The notes: a model not told the origin generated them from the letters alone. 64,000 nucleotides of DNA from Bacillus pumilus (GCF_900186955.1 NZ_LT906438.1:3410001-3474000), one strand, 5' to 3'. Shown: positions 23,239 to 33,580, numbered from the stretch's first letter. Numbers and translations are program-made.

Positions 23239-24504
23239 ATGAACAAATCGAAAAATCGCTGGCTCATCGCAACAAGTGCTGTGGGAATTCATTTATCTAT
23301 TGGGTCTGTTTATGCTTGGAGTGTTTTTACGAATCCTTTACATCAGGCCTTTCAGTGGTCATTGACAGAAATAAGCCTGACCTTCAGTATTGCTATTTTA
23401 TTTTTAGGATTATCTGCTGCTTTCATGGGGCATTTCGTTGAAAGATATGGCCCAAGGGCATCAGGGCTCTTCTCAGCCATTTTCTTCGGTATCGGGATGA
23501 CAGGGTCAGGATTCGCTGTACACATGTCCTCACTCCCTCTCCTCTATTTATTTTATGGTGTACTCGCTGGGATAGGATTAGGGGTAGGCTACATTGCACC
23601 TGTATCAACTTTAGTGAAATGGTTTCCGGACCGAAGAGGACTTGCAACCGGCTTAGCTATTATGGGTTTTGGATTTGCGTCTCTTATTTGCAGCCCAATT
23701 ATCCAATATCTCATTGAAAAAGTAGATATCGCAAATACCTTTTACATTCTTGGAATTTCCTATTTTATGATCATGGTGATTTCATCTCTTTATTTATCAC
23801 CACCAACACCTGATGACGTCAAACAATTTGATGTGTTAAAAACAAATCAAAGAAAAATCCCTCAGGATTTATCACAGCTTACAGCAAATGAAGCGATCAA
23901 AACACGACGTTTTTATTATTTGTGGCTCATGCTCTTTATTAATATCACATGCGGAATTGCCATTATTTCAGTAGCATCGCCTCTTGCTCAAGAAAGTGTT
24001 GGATTCACTGCTGGTGCTGCAGCTACCCTTGTTGGCATTTTAGGTGCTTTTAATGGTTTAGGACGGATTGGCTGGGCTTCCTTCTCAGATTATATCGGAA
24101 GGCCGAATACATATACAATCTTCTTTAGTATCCAGCTCATTGCCTTTCCTTTACTTCCCTACTTAAAAGAACCGCTCGTCTTTTCAATCGTGATGGCGAT
24201 CATTTATACGTGCTATGGAGGAGGGTTTGCCTCAATTCCAGCCTATATTGGGGATTTATTTGGCACGAAACAACTTGGTGCCATACACGGTTATATTTTG
24301 ACAGCCTGGGCAGCTGCTGGTTTAGCAGGACCTTTATTTTCATCCTTTATCCGGGATATAACAGGTAACTACACGCAGAGTCTGATGGTGTTCTCTGGCT
24401 TATTTTTCATCGCTTTTATCATATCTCTTCTCATACGGAAGGATATTCAGCAGCTTAGAGAAACAAACCTTACTGCTGATGCTTCTGTCTCATCCCGACC
24501 TTAA
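23239..24504 (+). CDS. MFS transporter, oxalate/formate antiporter (OFA) family
   Basis: A 421-residue major facilitator with about twelve segments. The OFA-type start SVYAWSVFTNPLHQAFQWS near residues 22-40 and the GVGYIAPVSTLVKWFPDRRG segment near residues 122-141 are typical. Likely substrate is formate, oxalate or a similar monocarboxylate; gene context favours formate but this is inference. ATG at 23239 follows GGGGGGAAC. It precedes the molybdoenzyme gene by about 80 bases. Confidence 0.85.
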   Translation: MNKSKNRWLIATSAVGIHLSIGSVYAWSVFTNPLHQAFQWSLTEISLTFSIAILFLGLSAAFMGHFVERYGPRASGLFSAIFFGIGMTGSGFAVHMSSLPLLYLFYGVLAGIGLGVGYIAPVSTLVKWFPDRRGLATGLAIMGFGFASLICSPIIQYLIEKVDIANTFYILGISYFMIMVISSLYLSPPTPDDVKQFDVLKTNQRKIPQDLSQLTANEAIKTRRFYYLWLMLFINITCGIAIISVASPLAQESVGFTAGAAATLVGILGAFNGLGRIGWASFSDYIGRPNTYTIFFSIQLIAFPLLPYLKEPLVFSIVMAIIYTCYGGGFASIPAYIGDLFGTKQLGAIHGYILTAWAAAGLAGPLFSSFIRDITGNYTQSLMVFSGLFFIAFIISLLIRKDIQQLRETNLTADASVSSRP

Positions 24505-24586
24505 TTTGAATTTGACAGAATCACAATCTAAAGGTAATTTTTAGATATGAAAACGCTTTATAAAGTAATAGGAGGGTGATGATATC

Positions 24587-26935
24587 ATGGGGAAAACAAA
24601 ACATAAGGGGCCTATTAAGCTTAATAAAAAACCCTCACCAAAGCTATGGGCCTCTTTTGCGCCTATGGGACTTGGAAAAGTAAAGCCGAAACACATTCGA
24701 GATACGATGAAAGTGGCTTGGGAGAACAAGGATAATCTCCCCTATGCATATCGCATTTTAACGCAAGGCGTGTGTGACGGCTGTGCCCTTGGTGTTTCAG
24801 GGCTATATGACCAAACGCTCGCAGGACCTCATATATGCACCACAAGACTAAATGTACTTCGTCTTAATACAATGCCAGCTATTGATCCAAAATGGTTTGA
24901 AGACATTCAACAGCTCAAACAAATGGACAGCACTACTCTCCGCAAACTTGGCCGTATCCCTTATCCACTGATTCGAAAAAAAGGTGACAATGCCTTTACA
25001 CGTATTTCCTGGGATGATGCATTAGATCAAATCGCAGCTAAAATCAAATCAATTGATAAACGACAGCTCGCTTTCTATTTAACAGCTAGAGGAATTACAA
25101 ATGAAGTCTATTATACCGCTGCGAAGGCAGCTCGCTTTATCGGGACAAATCATATTGATAATGCGTCTCGCATTTGTCATTCACCGAGCAAAACCGCTCT
25201 TAAGCGATCCCTTGGGATAGGAGCCTCCAGCTGTAATTACAACGATTGGATCGGAACAGATGTCTTAATTTTTTGGGGATCTGTCGCAGCAAACAATCAG
25301 CCCGTTTCCACTAAATATATGTATGCGGCGAAAAAGAAAGGAACCAAAATTATTGTCATCAATCCGTACAAAGAGCCTGCCATGGAAAAGTACTGGGTTC
25401 CCTCTATTCCAGAAAGTGCTTTATTCGGCACAAAAATCGCGGATGATTTCTATCAAGTCAATATAGGCGGCGATATTGCGTTTATGAATGGTGTCATCAA
25501 ACATTGGTTTGACATGGAGCAGCACGCGCCCCATTCCGCTCTTGATCATGAATTTATTCAAGCCCATACTACCGGCATACAGGATTTACAGCAGCATGTC
25601 GCACAGTTGAAATGGGAAGACCTTGAAGCATCATCAGGCTTATCAAAAGAAAGAATGAAGGAATTTGCGATCCTTCTTGCCAATGCCAATTCAGGCGTTT
25701 TCATTTGGAGCATGGGTCTTACTCAGCACCGCTTTGCAACTGATAATATATCACAGGTTGCCAACCTTGCTATGTTACGTGGGTTTATTGGCAGGAAACA
25801 TTGTGGTGTCATGCCAATTCGCGGGCATAGCGGTGTTCAAGGTTCTGGTGAAATGGGTGCTGACCCGTTTGTTTTGCCGGGCAGTGATTTTGATGAAGAG
25901 AATATTGAAAGAATCGAAAAGATTTGGGGGTTTGACATTCCGAAATGGCATGGTGACACCATTGGGCAATCCTTTGAGAAAATGGCTCTCCCAAAAGAAC
26001 ATCCGCAAAAACTCAAAATGCTGTTTACGAGCGGCGGGAACTTTTTAGAAACGATGCCAAATCCAGATGCGATCGAAAAAGCATTATCTGAGCTTGAACT
26101 CCGTGTCCATCAAGATATCATTTTGAATACCTCTACGCTAGTAGAGGCAGAAGAGACGGTAATTATTCTCCCTGCTATGACAAGATATGAGCAGCCAGGC
26201 GGCGGTACTTCCACTAGTACGGAACGCATGGTATATTTCAGTCCAGAAATTGAAGGACCTCGGATTGAGGAAGCCAGAGCAGAATGGGATATTTATATGG
26301 ATCTTGCAAAAAGAGTACGTCCACAAGATGCTGAGCTGATTCATTTCGAAACGGCTGAAGACATTCGCCGTGAGATTGCGATCGCAAATCGAAACTACGA
26401 TGGCATCCAGCATTTACGTCATAAAGGAGACGTTTTCCAATGGGGAGGTGCCTGGCTATGTGAAGACGGAGAGTGTCCAACACCGGATGGCAAAGGACAT
26501 CTTCTTCCTGCCCAGCTGCCTCAATACCGAAAAACCGAGGGACATTTTAATATTACGACAAGAAGAGGAAAGCAATTCAACTCTATGATCTATAGTGAAA
26601 AGGATGCCTTTAATGGTGGGAAGCGTCATTCCATCTTGATGAATGAAGAAGATGCTAAAGAGCTTTATGTCAAAGAAGGTGATCCAGTTGTTTTGTTTAA
26701 TCAGTATGGATCCTACCAAGGAGTCGCTCAATTTGGGGAGTTGAAACGTGGCAATATCGCTGTTTACTGGCCTGAAGGGAACGTTTTAATTCCAAAGGGT
26801 GTGTATGAGAGCTACTCACAGATTCCCGAATATAATACGGCGGCCATATTAGAAAAAGCCGAAACCTTTCATGCAAGAAAAGACCAGCACTACGTGGAGA
26901 AACGAATTGATGAATTAGAAACCACCTTGAATTGA
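24587..26935 (+). CDS. Molybdopterin oxidoreductase, FdhF/YdeP family
   Basis: A 782-residue molybdopterin-guanine-dinucleotide enzyme similar in outline to E. coli YdeP and formate-dehydrogenase alpha-like proteins. The N-terminal cysteine set is CDGCALG near residue 60, plus HICTTRLN about 20 residues on, as in YdeP. Cofactor-binding segments include VLIFWGSVAANNQPVS and IVINPYKEPAM, and the C-terminal dinucleotide-binding domain includes FNITTRRGKQFNSM. Physiological substrate is not known. FdhD, MoaA and the OFA transporter nearby favour formate-type chemistry. The ATG at 24587 follows a GGAGGGTG site. Confidence 0.9.
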   Translation: MGKTKHKGPIKLNKKPSPKLWASFAPMGLGKVKPKHIRDTMKVAWENKDNLPYAYRILTQGVCDGCALGVSGLYDQTLAGPHICTTRLNVLRLNTMPAIDPKWFEDIQQLKQMDSTTLRKLGRIPYPLIRKKGDNAFTRISWDDALDQIAAKIKSIDKRQLAFYLTARGITNEVYYTAAKAARFIGTNHIDNASRICHSPSKTALKRSLGIGASSCNYNDWIGTDVLIFWGSVAANNQPVSTKYMYAAKKKGTKIIVINPYKEPAMEKYWVPSIPESALFGTKIADDFYQVNIGGDIAFMNGVIKHWFDMEQHAPHSALDHEFIQAHTTGIQDLQQHVAQLKWEDLEASSGLSKERMKEFAILLANANSGVFIWSMGLTQHRFATDNISQVANLAMLRGFIGRKHCGVMPIRGHSGVQGSGEMGADPFVLPGSDFDEENIERIEKIWGFDIPKWHGDTIGQSFEKMALPKEHPQKLKMLFTSGGNFLETMPNPDAIEKALSELELRVHQDIILNTSTLVEAEETVIILPAMTRYEQPGGGTSTSTERMVYFSPEIEGPRIEEARAEWDIYMDLAKRVRPQDAELIHFETAEDIRREIAIANRNYDGIQHLRHKGDVFQWGGAWLCEDGECPTPDGKGHLLPAQLPQYRKTEGHFNITTRRGKQFNSMIYSEKDAFNGGKRHSILMNEEDAKELYVKEGDPVVLFNQYGSYQGVAQFGELKRGNIAVYWPEGNVLIPKGVYESYSQIPEYNTAAILEKAETFHARKDQHYVEKRIDELETTLN

Positions 26936-26943
26936 TCTTCAAC

Positions 26944-26975
26944 TAAAAAACAGCTGGGGAAAACAATCCCCAGCT
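26944..26975. terminator. Bidirectional terminator, molybdoenzyme gene and ywmD
   Basis: AGCTGGGGA (26952-26960) pairs with TCCCCAGCT (26967-26975). The T-run is on the minus strand, so the main role is to end ywmD. Confidence 0.8.
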
Positions 26976-26987
26976 CCCATTCATATC

Positions 26988-27665
26988 CTACTGACTAAAA
27001 GTGCTCGCTGCATTTTGTAGAATGTAATTCAATTCTTCGGCATTTGCAGCCGGTTGATATTGTCCACCGCCTGCTTTTGCAACAGACTTTAGACTTCTGG
27101 CTTCTTTTTCATTCACGTCAAAGCCAATGATATTAACAATGGTGTCAATTCCGCCTTCATGTAATTCCTTTGCTGCTTGTGAAGGGCTTCCTCCACAAGT
27201 TTCTTGACCATCGCTGACGACGTAGACAATATTTTTCCCTTCAGCCTGGTGATCTTCAAAATCTTGCTTCGTATCTGTTAATGCTTTTGCAAGTGGTGTC
27301 CATCCGGTTGGCTTATACACATTCAGCGCTTGCTGAAATGTTGATGACTCATATGATCCAAATCCAAAAACGGCTTCAGAGCTTTCACAAGAAATTGCTT
27401 TTCCAGCATTTTTATTGGTTCCTTCATGACCAAACACACGAAGAAGAACTTGTGTATCATCTGATAAAATACTTGCGAAGCTTTGAATAGAACGTTTGGC
27501 GATATCGATTTTCTTTTCGCCTTCAACTGATTGCGCCATGCTGCCGCTTAGATCGAGTAATATCACCACATGAGCCGGCTCCTGTTTTTTTGTCACAGCA
27601 TGAGCTGGTGAAGAAAGAAGCAGGACAAGACTAGCCAAAATGGTTAATACAATATTGCGTTTCAT
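26988..27665 (-). CDS. ywmD: Secreted von Willebrand factor A protein YwmD
   Basis: A 225-residue exported protein. The signal peptide (about residues 1-23) ends in PAHA. The VWA domain follows with the metal-binding DLSGS motif near residues 38-42, the second metal Thr in GWTPLAKAL, and VSDGQETCGG. Two cysteines, in ISCESS and ETCGG, may form a disulfide. It is a paralogue of the next gene upstream, ywmC, and occupies the B. subtilis position downstream of spoIID. Function is unknown. Confidence 0.88.
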   Translation of the reverse strand: MKRNIVLTILASLVLLLSSPAHAVTKKQEPAHVVILLDLSGSMAQSVEGEKKIDIAKRSIQSFASILSDDTQVLLRVFGHEGTNKNAGKAISCESSEAVFGFGSYESSTFQQALNVYKPTGWTPLAKALTDTKQDFEDHQAEGKNIVYVVSDGQETCGGSPSQAAKELHEGGIDTIVNIIGFDVNEKEARSLKSVAKAGGGQYQPAANAEELNYILQNAASTFSQ

Positions 27666-27747
27666 TCATAAAAACCTCCCTTTTTACATTTGTACAGAAA
27701 AAGAGAAACGAAAGCATACATCAATCGTTTCCCTTTTGTTCAGCAAG

Positions 27748-28449
27748 TTATTCGTGTAGTTTTAATGATTCTGCTGACAGGATAGAACCCATTTCTTTAC
27801 CAGTGCTTGCTTGGTAGTAATGGCCTTTACCAGCTTTGGCTACTTGCTTTAATTGACCTTCATAGCCATCGTTAAAGTCTAATCCAATGACATTAACAAC
27901 AGTCGAGCCTTTTGAGTTATGCAATTCTTTTGCTACTTTTACTGGATCCCCGCCACAAGTTTCTTCGCCATCAGTGATGAGGTACACAATATGTTTTGTT
28001 CCATTATTAAGCTGTTCATCCGCTTGCTTTGCATGTTCAAGAGCACGAGCAATCGGTGTCCAGCCATTTGGTCCAAGTTCGTTTAAAGAGTTTTCAAAGC
28101 TTTCTTTTTCGTAAGGCTGTACGCCATAAACGCCTCTAATGACTTCACATGATTGAGCTTTACCTGAATTTTTGTTGTTTCCTTCAGAGCCAAACAAGCT
28201 CATACGAATTTTAGCGTCTTTTGGAAGTGACTGAGCAAATTTAAATACCTCTTGTTTTGCGAGGTCAAATTTGCGTTCTCCCTCTACTTTTCTTGCCATG
28301 CTTCCACTTGCATCAAGTAAGATGGTGACTCTTACATCTTTGTTATGTTTTTTGACTGTAGATGCTTTTGCAAATACTGGTGAAGAGATTGACATAGATA
28401 ATGTCAATACAGCTAAGGTTACGAGTGTAAATACTTTTTTCAACATCAT
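27748..28449 (-). CDS. ywmC: Secreted von Willebrand factor A protein YwmC
   Basis: A 233-residue exported VWA protein, clearly related to YwmD. The signal peptide covers about residues 1-28 (ends VFAKA), the metal site is DASGS, and GWTPIARAL and ITDGEETCGGDPV follow. Paired cysteines correspond to those of YwmD. The ribosome site GGGAGGAAGG precedes an ATGATG start. The pair arose by duplication and is separated by about 80 bases. Function unknown; calcium- or magnesium-dependent binding is expected of the family. Confidence 0.88.
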   Translation of the reverse strand: MMLKKVFTLVTLAVLTLSMSISSPVFAKASTVKKHNKDVRVTILLDASGSMARKVEGERKFDLAKQEVFKFAQSLPKDAKIRMSLFGSEGNNKNSGKAQSCEVIRGVYGVQPYEKESFENSLNELGPNGWTPIARALEHAKQADEQLNNGTKHIVYLITDGEETCGGDPVKVAKELHNSKGSTVVNVIGLDFNDGYEGQLKQVAKAGKGHYYQASTGKEMGSILSAESLKLHE

Positions 28450-28771
28450 TTTTTCCTTCCTCCCTATGTATTAAATTGAAACATCTTAATCGTAAAATAT
28501 TCTGTCTTGGAATGGTATAGGACTCGGTCCCTTTTTCTCTTTCATCAAAATCACTAAAAATCTGTCAGTTGTCTAGATACATTCACCCAACACATCATTT
28601 TTTCTTTTGATTTCTCCTTCTTTCGAGGGGCTTTGTATCGGCCATCGGTTCTTGTCGGGACGTAAATGTTTAAGATTTCCTGAGGTGCGTCTTAAGTCGC
28701 AAATTGACACATTCTGTTCAAACCTCTTGGAACACACAAAAAAGATGCCCCCATTTTGAGGCACCTTTGCT
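28450..28771. other. Intergenic region spoIID-ywmC
   Basis: Besides the spoIID terminator at 28738-28766, I see no gene here. It should contain the ywmC promoter, which I could not identify with confidence. A short ORF on the minus strand across this region lacks a good ribosome site and is not believed. Confidence 0.5.
28738..28766 (-). terminator. Terminator of spoIID
   Basis: On the minus strand AGGTGCCTC (28758-28766) pairs with GGGGCATCT (28743-28751), with G-T pairs, followed by a T-run. Confidence 0.8.
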
Positions 28772-29797
28772 TTATTTTTTAGCCATATACGTGTTAAGAA
28801 AACGATCAGCTGATTCAATTTGAATCCCTTTATAATAATGTTTCACGATAGCATCTACTTTTTTGCCTGACTGTGCCATATAATGCGCACCGTACTGACT
28901 CATTCCAACACCATGGCCATACCCCTTTGTCGTGATGATAATTTGCTGGCCCTGTCGTTCCCATGTAAAGTCCGCTGAGTGAAGCCCTAATGACTCTCGA
29001 ATGTCTCTGCCTGTCAGTGTTTTACCGTTTATTACGGCTTTCGCCACTTGATTTCCAGGTGTCCTTTCTACTATCTGCCCTATCTGAGCCTGCTGAGTGA
29101 GCGTCACACCTAATTTTTGCTGAAATTCATTCACTGAGATGGTTTTCTTATTTTGAAATTTTGGCGATTTTTCGTCCCATTTACTTGAGACACTTTTCAA
29201 ATAGGGGATTTCGTTTTTCCAATAAGCTTCCGCATTTTCCGTTTTTCCATTACTTGTTGAAAAGAATGAGGCATCAATTGGTTTTTCGTCGTAGGTCAAC
29301 ACTTTTCCTTGTGTGCTAGCGACAGCTTCTGTGACTTTTTTTAACTTCCAATTGTACGCTTTTCCCCAAATTTTCTTGAGTTCCTGCTTGTTTTTATACA
29401 CTTGGAACATTTGGGTATCATCTACAAGAGAGCCCTTTGGTGATTTGACGGTCTTATCGATGATCATTTGTCTGACGATATACGTTCTTGCGGCGAGTGC
29501 CTGTGCCTTAAGTGCTTCCATCTCAAAATCAGCTGGCATTTCAGATGCTACGACACCGATCACATACTCTTCTAAGGGGATGTTTTCTACCTGCTGATGA
29601 GCTGAACGATAGACGGGGATAGCGACGGATGATTGCTTCAATTTGACTGTACCCTTCACTTCTTTTTTAACTGATGGCTCCGCTGATACATGCTGGCTTG
29701 CCTCCGGTTTCCCTTGAAACGTCGGCAACACAAGTAAAGTTGGAATCATTAAAATAATGATGCATATTCCTGCGATTGTCCATATCATTGGTTTCAT
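28772..29797 (-). CDS. spoIID: Sporulation lytic transglycosylase SpoIID
   Basis: A 341-residue mother-cell protein of the DMP engulfment complex. One N-terminal membrane segment (about residues 4-26) anchors it. The SpoIID domain begins near residue 70, and the conserved acidic residue in VVASEMPADF corresponds to the catalytic Glu88. ALAARTYIV and GYGHGVGMSQYGAHYMAQ are family signatures. SpoIID cleaves glycan strands to let the mother cell membrane migrate around the forespore. A sigma-E promoter lies upstream. Confidence 0.95.
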   Translation of the reverse strand: MKPMIWTIAGICIIILMIPTLLVLPTFQGKPEASQHVSAEPSVKKEVKGTVKLKQSSVAIPVYRSAHQQVENIPLEEYVIGVVASEMPADFEMEALKAQALAARTYIVRQMIIDKTVKSPKGSLVDDTQMFQVYKNKQELKKIWGKAYNWKLKKVTEAVASTQGKVLTYDEKPIDASFFSTSNGKTENAEAYWKNEIPYLKSVSSKWDEKSPKFQNKKTISVNEFQQKLGVTLTQQAQIGQIVERTPGNQVAKAVINGKTLTGRDIRESLGLHSADFTWERQGQQIIITTKGYGHGVGMSQYGAHYMAQSGKKVDAIVKHYYKGIQIESADRFLNTYMAKK

Positions 29798-29832
29798 ATT
29801 TGGTTGCCCCCATTTGTCATTGGATCTCTTTT

Positions 29833-29860
29833 ATCCTATGGGCGGGGACAAGCTAATATG
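29833..29860 (-). promoter_or_regulatory. Sigma-E promoter of spoIID
   Basis: Minus strand CATATT (29855-29860), 14 bases, then CATAGGAT (29833-29840), a close match to the sigma-E consensus. It is about 35 bases ahead of the spoIID start codon. Confidence 0.88.
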
Positions 29861-30006
29861 ACAGCTACTTTCATTCAGTGGACAAGTCTTTTGATGAAGA
29901 TAAGAGGCTCTTTATCAACTGATTTTACTGTTCGTCTTTATGAATAAAATTTAAGATGGTTGGATACACTAGTGATAAGCTTTTAAAATAAAGCATTCTA
30001 TGATTC

Positions 30007-30044
30007 TAAAAAAAAATCAGCATGCCCAATGGACACACTGATTT
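30007..30044 (-). terminator. Terminator of murAA
   Basis: AAATCAG and CTGATTT arms with an inner GNCC/GGNC pairing, followed on the minus strand by a run of nine T. Confidence 0.8.
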
Positions 30045-30052
30045 CTTTATGA

Positions 30053-31360
30053 TTACGCGTTCAGATCTGATACAACTTGTTCTTGTGTCACATCTGCTGT
30101 TTCATCATTTACTCTTTCAATATCTGCACCGATTGCTGCAAGCTTCTGGTGGAAGTTCACATAACCACGATCGATATGCTTCAACTCAGTGACACGTGTA
30201 TGACCTTCTGCTACTAATCCAGCAAGTACAAGTGCTGCTCCTGCTCTTAAATCAGTCGCTGACACTTCAGCACCTTGAAGTTGAACCGGCCCGTTGATAA
30301 TGACAGAGCGACCCTCAATTTTAATATCACCATTCATACGGCGGAATTCTTCTGCATGCATAAAGCGGTTTTCAAATACCGTTTCTGTGATCATGCTTGT
30401 TCCGTTCGCACGAAGCAATAGCGCCATCATCTGAGATTGCATATCCGTTGGGAAACCAGGATGTGGCATTGTTTTTAGATCGATTGGCTTGAGCTCAGAT
30501 GGTCCAATGACTCTTAAACCTTCTTCTTCTTCAATGATCTGAATACCCATTTCTTCCATTTTTGCTACAAGTGATGTCATGTGCTCCGGCACTGCGCCTT
30601 TCACAAGAACATTTCCTTCTGTAATGGCTGCTGCCACCATGAAAGTACCTGCTTCAATTCTGTCAGGGATGATGTTGTGTTTTGCACCGTGAAGTGTTTC
30701 CACACCTTCGATTTTGATTGTACCAGTACCAGCTCCGCGAACCTTACCGCCCATGGCATTGATGTAGTTTGCCAAATCAACAATTTCAGGTTCTTTTGCT
30801 ACGTTTTCTAAAATCGTTGTTCCTTCAGCTAATGCTGCTGCCATAATGATGTTTTCAGTTGCGCCAACACTTGGGAAATCCAAATAGATTTTCGCACCTT
30901 TTAAACGGCCTTGAACTTCAGCCTCGATGAAACCATTTCCTACTTGAATTTTAGCTCCCATTGCTTCAAAGCCTTTTAAATGCTGGTCAATTGGTCTTGA
31001 ACCAATCGCACAGCCTCCAGGTAATGCAACTCTTGCATGACCTGTTCTTGCTAAAAGTGGTCCCATGACGAGCACAGACGCTCGCATTTTACGGACATAC
31101 TCAAACGGAGCCTCAGTTTCTAGTGCATGAGATGCATCCACTGATACTTCGTTATTTTCAAAATGTACTTCTGCTCCTAAATGACGTAACACTTCATTGA
31201 TTGTATATACATCGGAGAGCGTAGGTACATCACAAATTACGCTTTTTTCTGTACTTGCTAACAAAGATGCAGCGATAACTGGTAAAACGGCATTTTTTGC
31301 TCCTTCTACTTTAACTGTGCCGTTTAACTTTTGACCGCCGCGGACGATGATTTTTTCCAA
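30053..31360 (-). CDS. murAA: UDP-GlcNAc 1-carboxyvinyltransferase MurAA
   Basis: A 435-residue enzyme transferring enolpyruvate to UDP-GlcNAc, the first committed step of peptidoglycan synthesis; target of fosfomycin. The catalytic cysteine lies in [13 protein letters not shown] near residue 117. N-terminal [17 protein letters not shown] holds the conserved Lys-Asn pair. Of the two MurA copies in this window (see 57615-58904), this one at the spoIID locus corresponds to the essential MurAA of B. subtilis. It follows ywmB. Confidence 0.96.
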   Translation of the reverse strand: MEKIIVRGGQKLNGTVKVEGAKNAVLPVIAASLLASTEKSVICDVPTLSDVYTINEVLRHLGAEVHFENNEVSVDASHALETEAPFEYVRKMRASVLVMGPLLARTGHARVALPGGCAIGSRPIDQHLKGFEAMGAKIQVGNGFIEAEVQGRLKGAKIYLDFPSVGATENIIMAAALAEGTTILENVAKEPEIVDLANYINAMGGKVRGAGTGTIKIEGVETLHGAKHNIIPDRIEAGTFMVAAAITEGNVLVKGAVPEHMTSLVAKMEEMGIQIIEEEEGLRVIGPSELKPIDLKTMPHPGFPTDMQSQMMALLLRANGTSMITETVFENRFMHAEEFRRMNGDIKIEGRSVIINGPVQLQGAEVSATDLRAGAALVLAGLVAEGHTRVTELKHIDRGYVNFHQKLAAIGADIERVNDETADVTQEQVVSDLNA

Positions 31361-31392
31361 GGTCTTCCCCTCCGCGTCCCAAATTCTCTATA

Positions 31393-32127
31393 TTAATATT
31401 CAGTCGTTACGATTGGTGTGCCAACCGTAATCGTATGATTTTCGTTCATTTCCGAACTTCTGATGGCAATTTGAACATTCATTTTATCATTTGAAGTCAT
31501 AATGAACTGTTCCCACTTATCTGTGTAAGCGGAAAGCGACACAAAATTAGACTCAACGAGATACTCAACTGGTTTTGCTTGAAATTCATTCGCTAACATT
31601 TCAGCCTTTTTTTGCAAAACAACATCCATCATACCATTTACATGACCATCGAGACAAGTAAAAATTACAAATTTCTCTTGTAATATGCTTTTTGCATGAC
31701 GTACGAACTGATCATATGTATGCTTCCAGGTATTCAGTGGGCGAGCACCTTTTTGCTCATATAATAAATACGACTTTTGATTGGATTTTGTGTCGGTCTT
31801 CACGAGTAAAATTTTCGATAATGTATCATTTTTTTCATCTTTGTAAATTCCTGTGACTTTGGTGACATGTTTTTCTTCTTTTTCGGTCCACTCATACTGT
31901 CGTAGTTCGTCTCTCAAACGTTTCACTTTTTTTGAAAATTGTTCGGATGAAATGTCTATATTTGTTTTGGCGTGAAGAGTCCATCCATCTACTTCAATTT
32001 GCTGGTTTTTTAGACCTTCTGCTATTTGGACAAGCGGAGAAGATTCTTCCGCACGAACACCTTGAATCATCAGAACAAAAAAAAGAATAAACGCAAATAA
32101 TGGCCAACCTTTTACATACTTTCTCAC
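31393..32127 (-). CDS. ywmB: YwmB family exported protein
   Basis: A 244-residue protein with an N-terminal signal sequence (about residues 1-26, ending VRAEE) and the alpha/beta domain of the YwmB/DUF1779 family. CLDGHVNGMMDVVL is a recognisable family segment. Function unknown; it is consistently placed between ywzB and murAA in Bacillus, suggesting a link to the wall or membrane. The gap to murAA is 32 bases, so the two may be co-transcribed. Confidence 0.9.
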   Translation of the reverse strand: MRKYVKGWPLFAFILFFVLMIQGVRAEESSPLVQIAEGLKNQQIEVDGWTLHAKTNIDISSEQFSKKVKRLRDELRQYEWTEKEEKHVTKVTGIYKDEKNDTLSKILLVKTDTKSNQKSYLLYEQKGARPLNTWKHTYDQFVRHAKSILQEKFVIFTCLDGHVNGMMDVVLQKKAEMLANEFQAKPVEYLVESNFVSLSAYTDKWEQFIMTSNDKMNVQIAIRSSEMNENHTITVGTPIVTTEY

Positions 32128-32255
32128 TTGTCATTCCCCCTTGCTACAAGTGTTGCCGCAAGGAGGTCTATGCATACGTGGAAAAGTCATCAAAGGCCAT
32201 ACTTTTGACACTTCTTTTTACGTTCCCGCATAAGACAGTGACCAAACCTTTTATG

Positions 32256-32486
32256 TTAGAACATATAAGGTATTTGTTTGGAGAAATTTAAGTAATCAAG
32301 GAAGAAATTGCTGACTGCAGATGCAATAGCAATGGTAATGAGCATCATCAGCAATCTTGCCTGAATGATTTTCCCTTTTTTAATCAGTGGGTCAATATTA
32401 ACGGCAAGCAATGCCCACCATGTAATCGCAATAAAAAACAGGTGGATCACAATACTAACAATTGCTTGTTGTCCTACGTCTTCCAT
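32256..32486 (-). CDS. ywzB: Small membrane protein YwzB (DUF1146)
   Basis: A 76-residue protein with two hydrophobic segments (about residues 8-28 and 44-64) joined by a basic loop DPLIKKGKIIQAR, the DUF1146 pattern. Function unknown; found between atpC and murAA in Bacillus. ATG follows AAGGAGGATTC. Confidence 0.92.
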   Translation of the reverse strand: MEDVGQQAIVSIVIHLFFIAITWWALLAVNIDPLIKKGKIIQARLLMMLITIAIASAVSNFFLDYLNFSKQIPYMF

Positions 32487-32656
32487 ACAGTTGAATCCTC
32501 CTTATATTTATTTCTGTAAAGGAAAACTCCCTTTCATTATATCCTCGAAAATCGGAAAGATGAATCATTTGGAAAAAAGAGCTACATTTAGAGTAAATCC
32601 CCTCTTATCCTGGTGCCAAGGAGATGATATACTGCGTGTGGAAGGAGCTGAACATA

Positions 32657-33130
32657 TTGAAAGATTCTTTTCCTGACTTTGTTGATTTGTACGGAGAACT
32701 GGTTCCCTCATTTGATCATGAATGGGAGGCCATTGCTTTCTACTTTGATTATAGACAGACACAGCTAGAAGAATTAGCGCAATTGTGTCATTTTCATAAC
32801 ATTTCTTTGGATTATTCTGAGGAGAGCCTGTATCAGTTAGAAACACTTTACTTTGATGCATTTACCAAGCAGTTGTTTGCTGAGTGGAAAATGCCAATAG
32901 ATGCATTAGAAGCGATGATGAGTGTATATATGGGAGAGGTTGTCCTCCGTCATCATTCTGATGCTGACTGGGTGGTACGTCCTTATATGGACTCTCCGCA
33001 TCAATATACGCTGGGTTTGCGCCGGCACAATAAAACGTGGCATAGTACGCAGTTTTGCGAGCACTTATATTTGGAAAAACAGGATTCTCACCCGTATGTG
33101 TCAATGTACCAATCCCTCATGTCATTCTAA
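32657..33130 (+). CDS. ywmA: YwmA family protein
   Basis: A 157-residue acidic cytoplasmic protein of unknown function, rich in aromatic residues (FDHEWEAIAFYFDYRQTQ). TTG at 32657 is chosen because AAGGAGCTG precedes it; the ORF extends upstream without a better site. It is convergent with the ATP synthase operon and shares its terminator. Identification as YwmA rests on position next to ywzB and atpC and on length. Confidence 0.75.
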   Translation: MKDSFPDFVDLYGELVPSFDHEWEAIAFYFDYRQTQLEELAQLCHFHNISLDYSEESLYQLETLYFDAFTKQLFAEWKMPIDALEAMMSVYMGEVVLRHHSDADWVVRPYMDSPHQYTLGLRRHNKTWHSTQFCEHLYLEKQDSHPYVSMYQSLMSF

Positions 33131-33132
33131 AA

Positions 33133-33167
33133 AAAATCCTTCTTATCATTGTGATAAGAAGGATTTT
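33133..33167. terminator. Bidirectional terminator, ywmA and atp operon
   Basis: A perfect 16-base-pair stem (33133-33148 with 33152-33167) around TTG, with A/T-rich ends on both sides. Confidence 0.92.
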
Positions 33168-33172
33168 CTGTT

Positions 33173-33580
<408 letters not shown>

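Noticed and set aside
27748..28449. CRISPR or other repeat array suggested by similar sequence in ywmC and ywmD
   Set aside because: The similarity is that of duplicated coding genes; no short spaced repeats are seen anywhere in the window.
28573..28818. 81-codon minus-strand ORF after spoIID
   Set aside because: It overlaps the spoIID 3' end and terminator, with no ribosome site.
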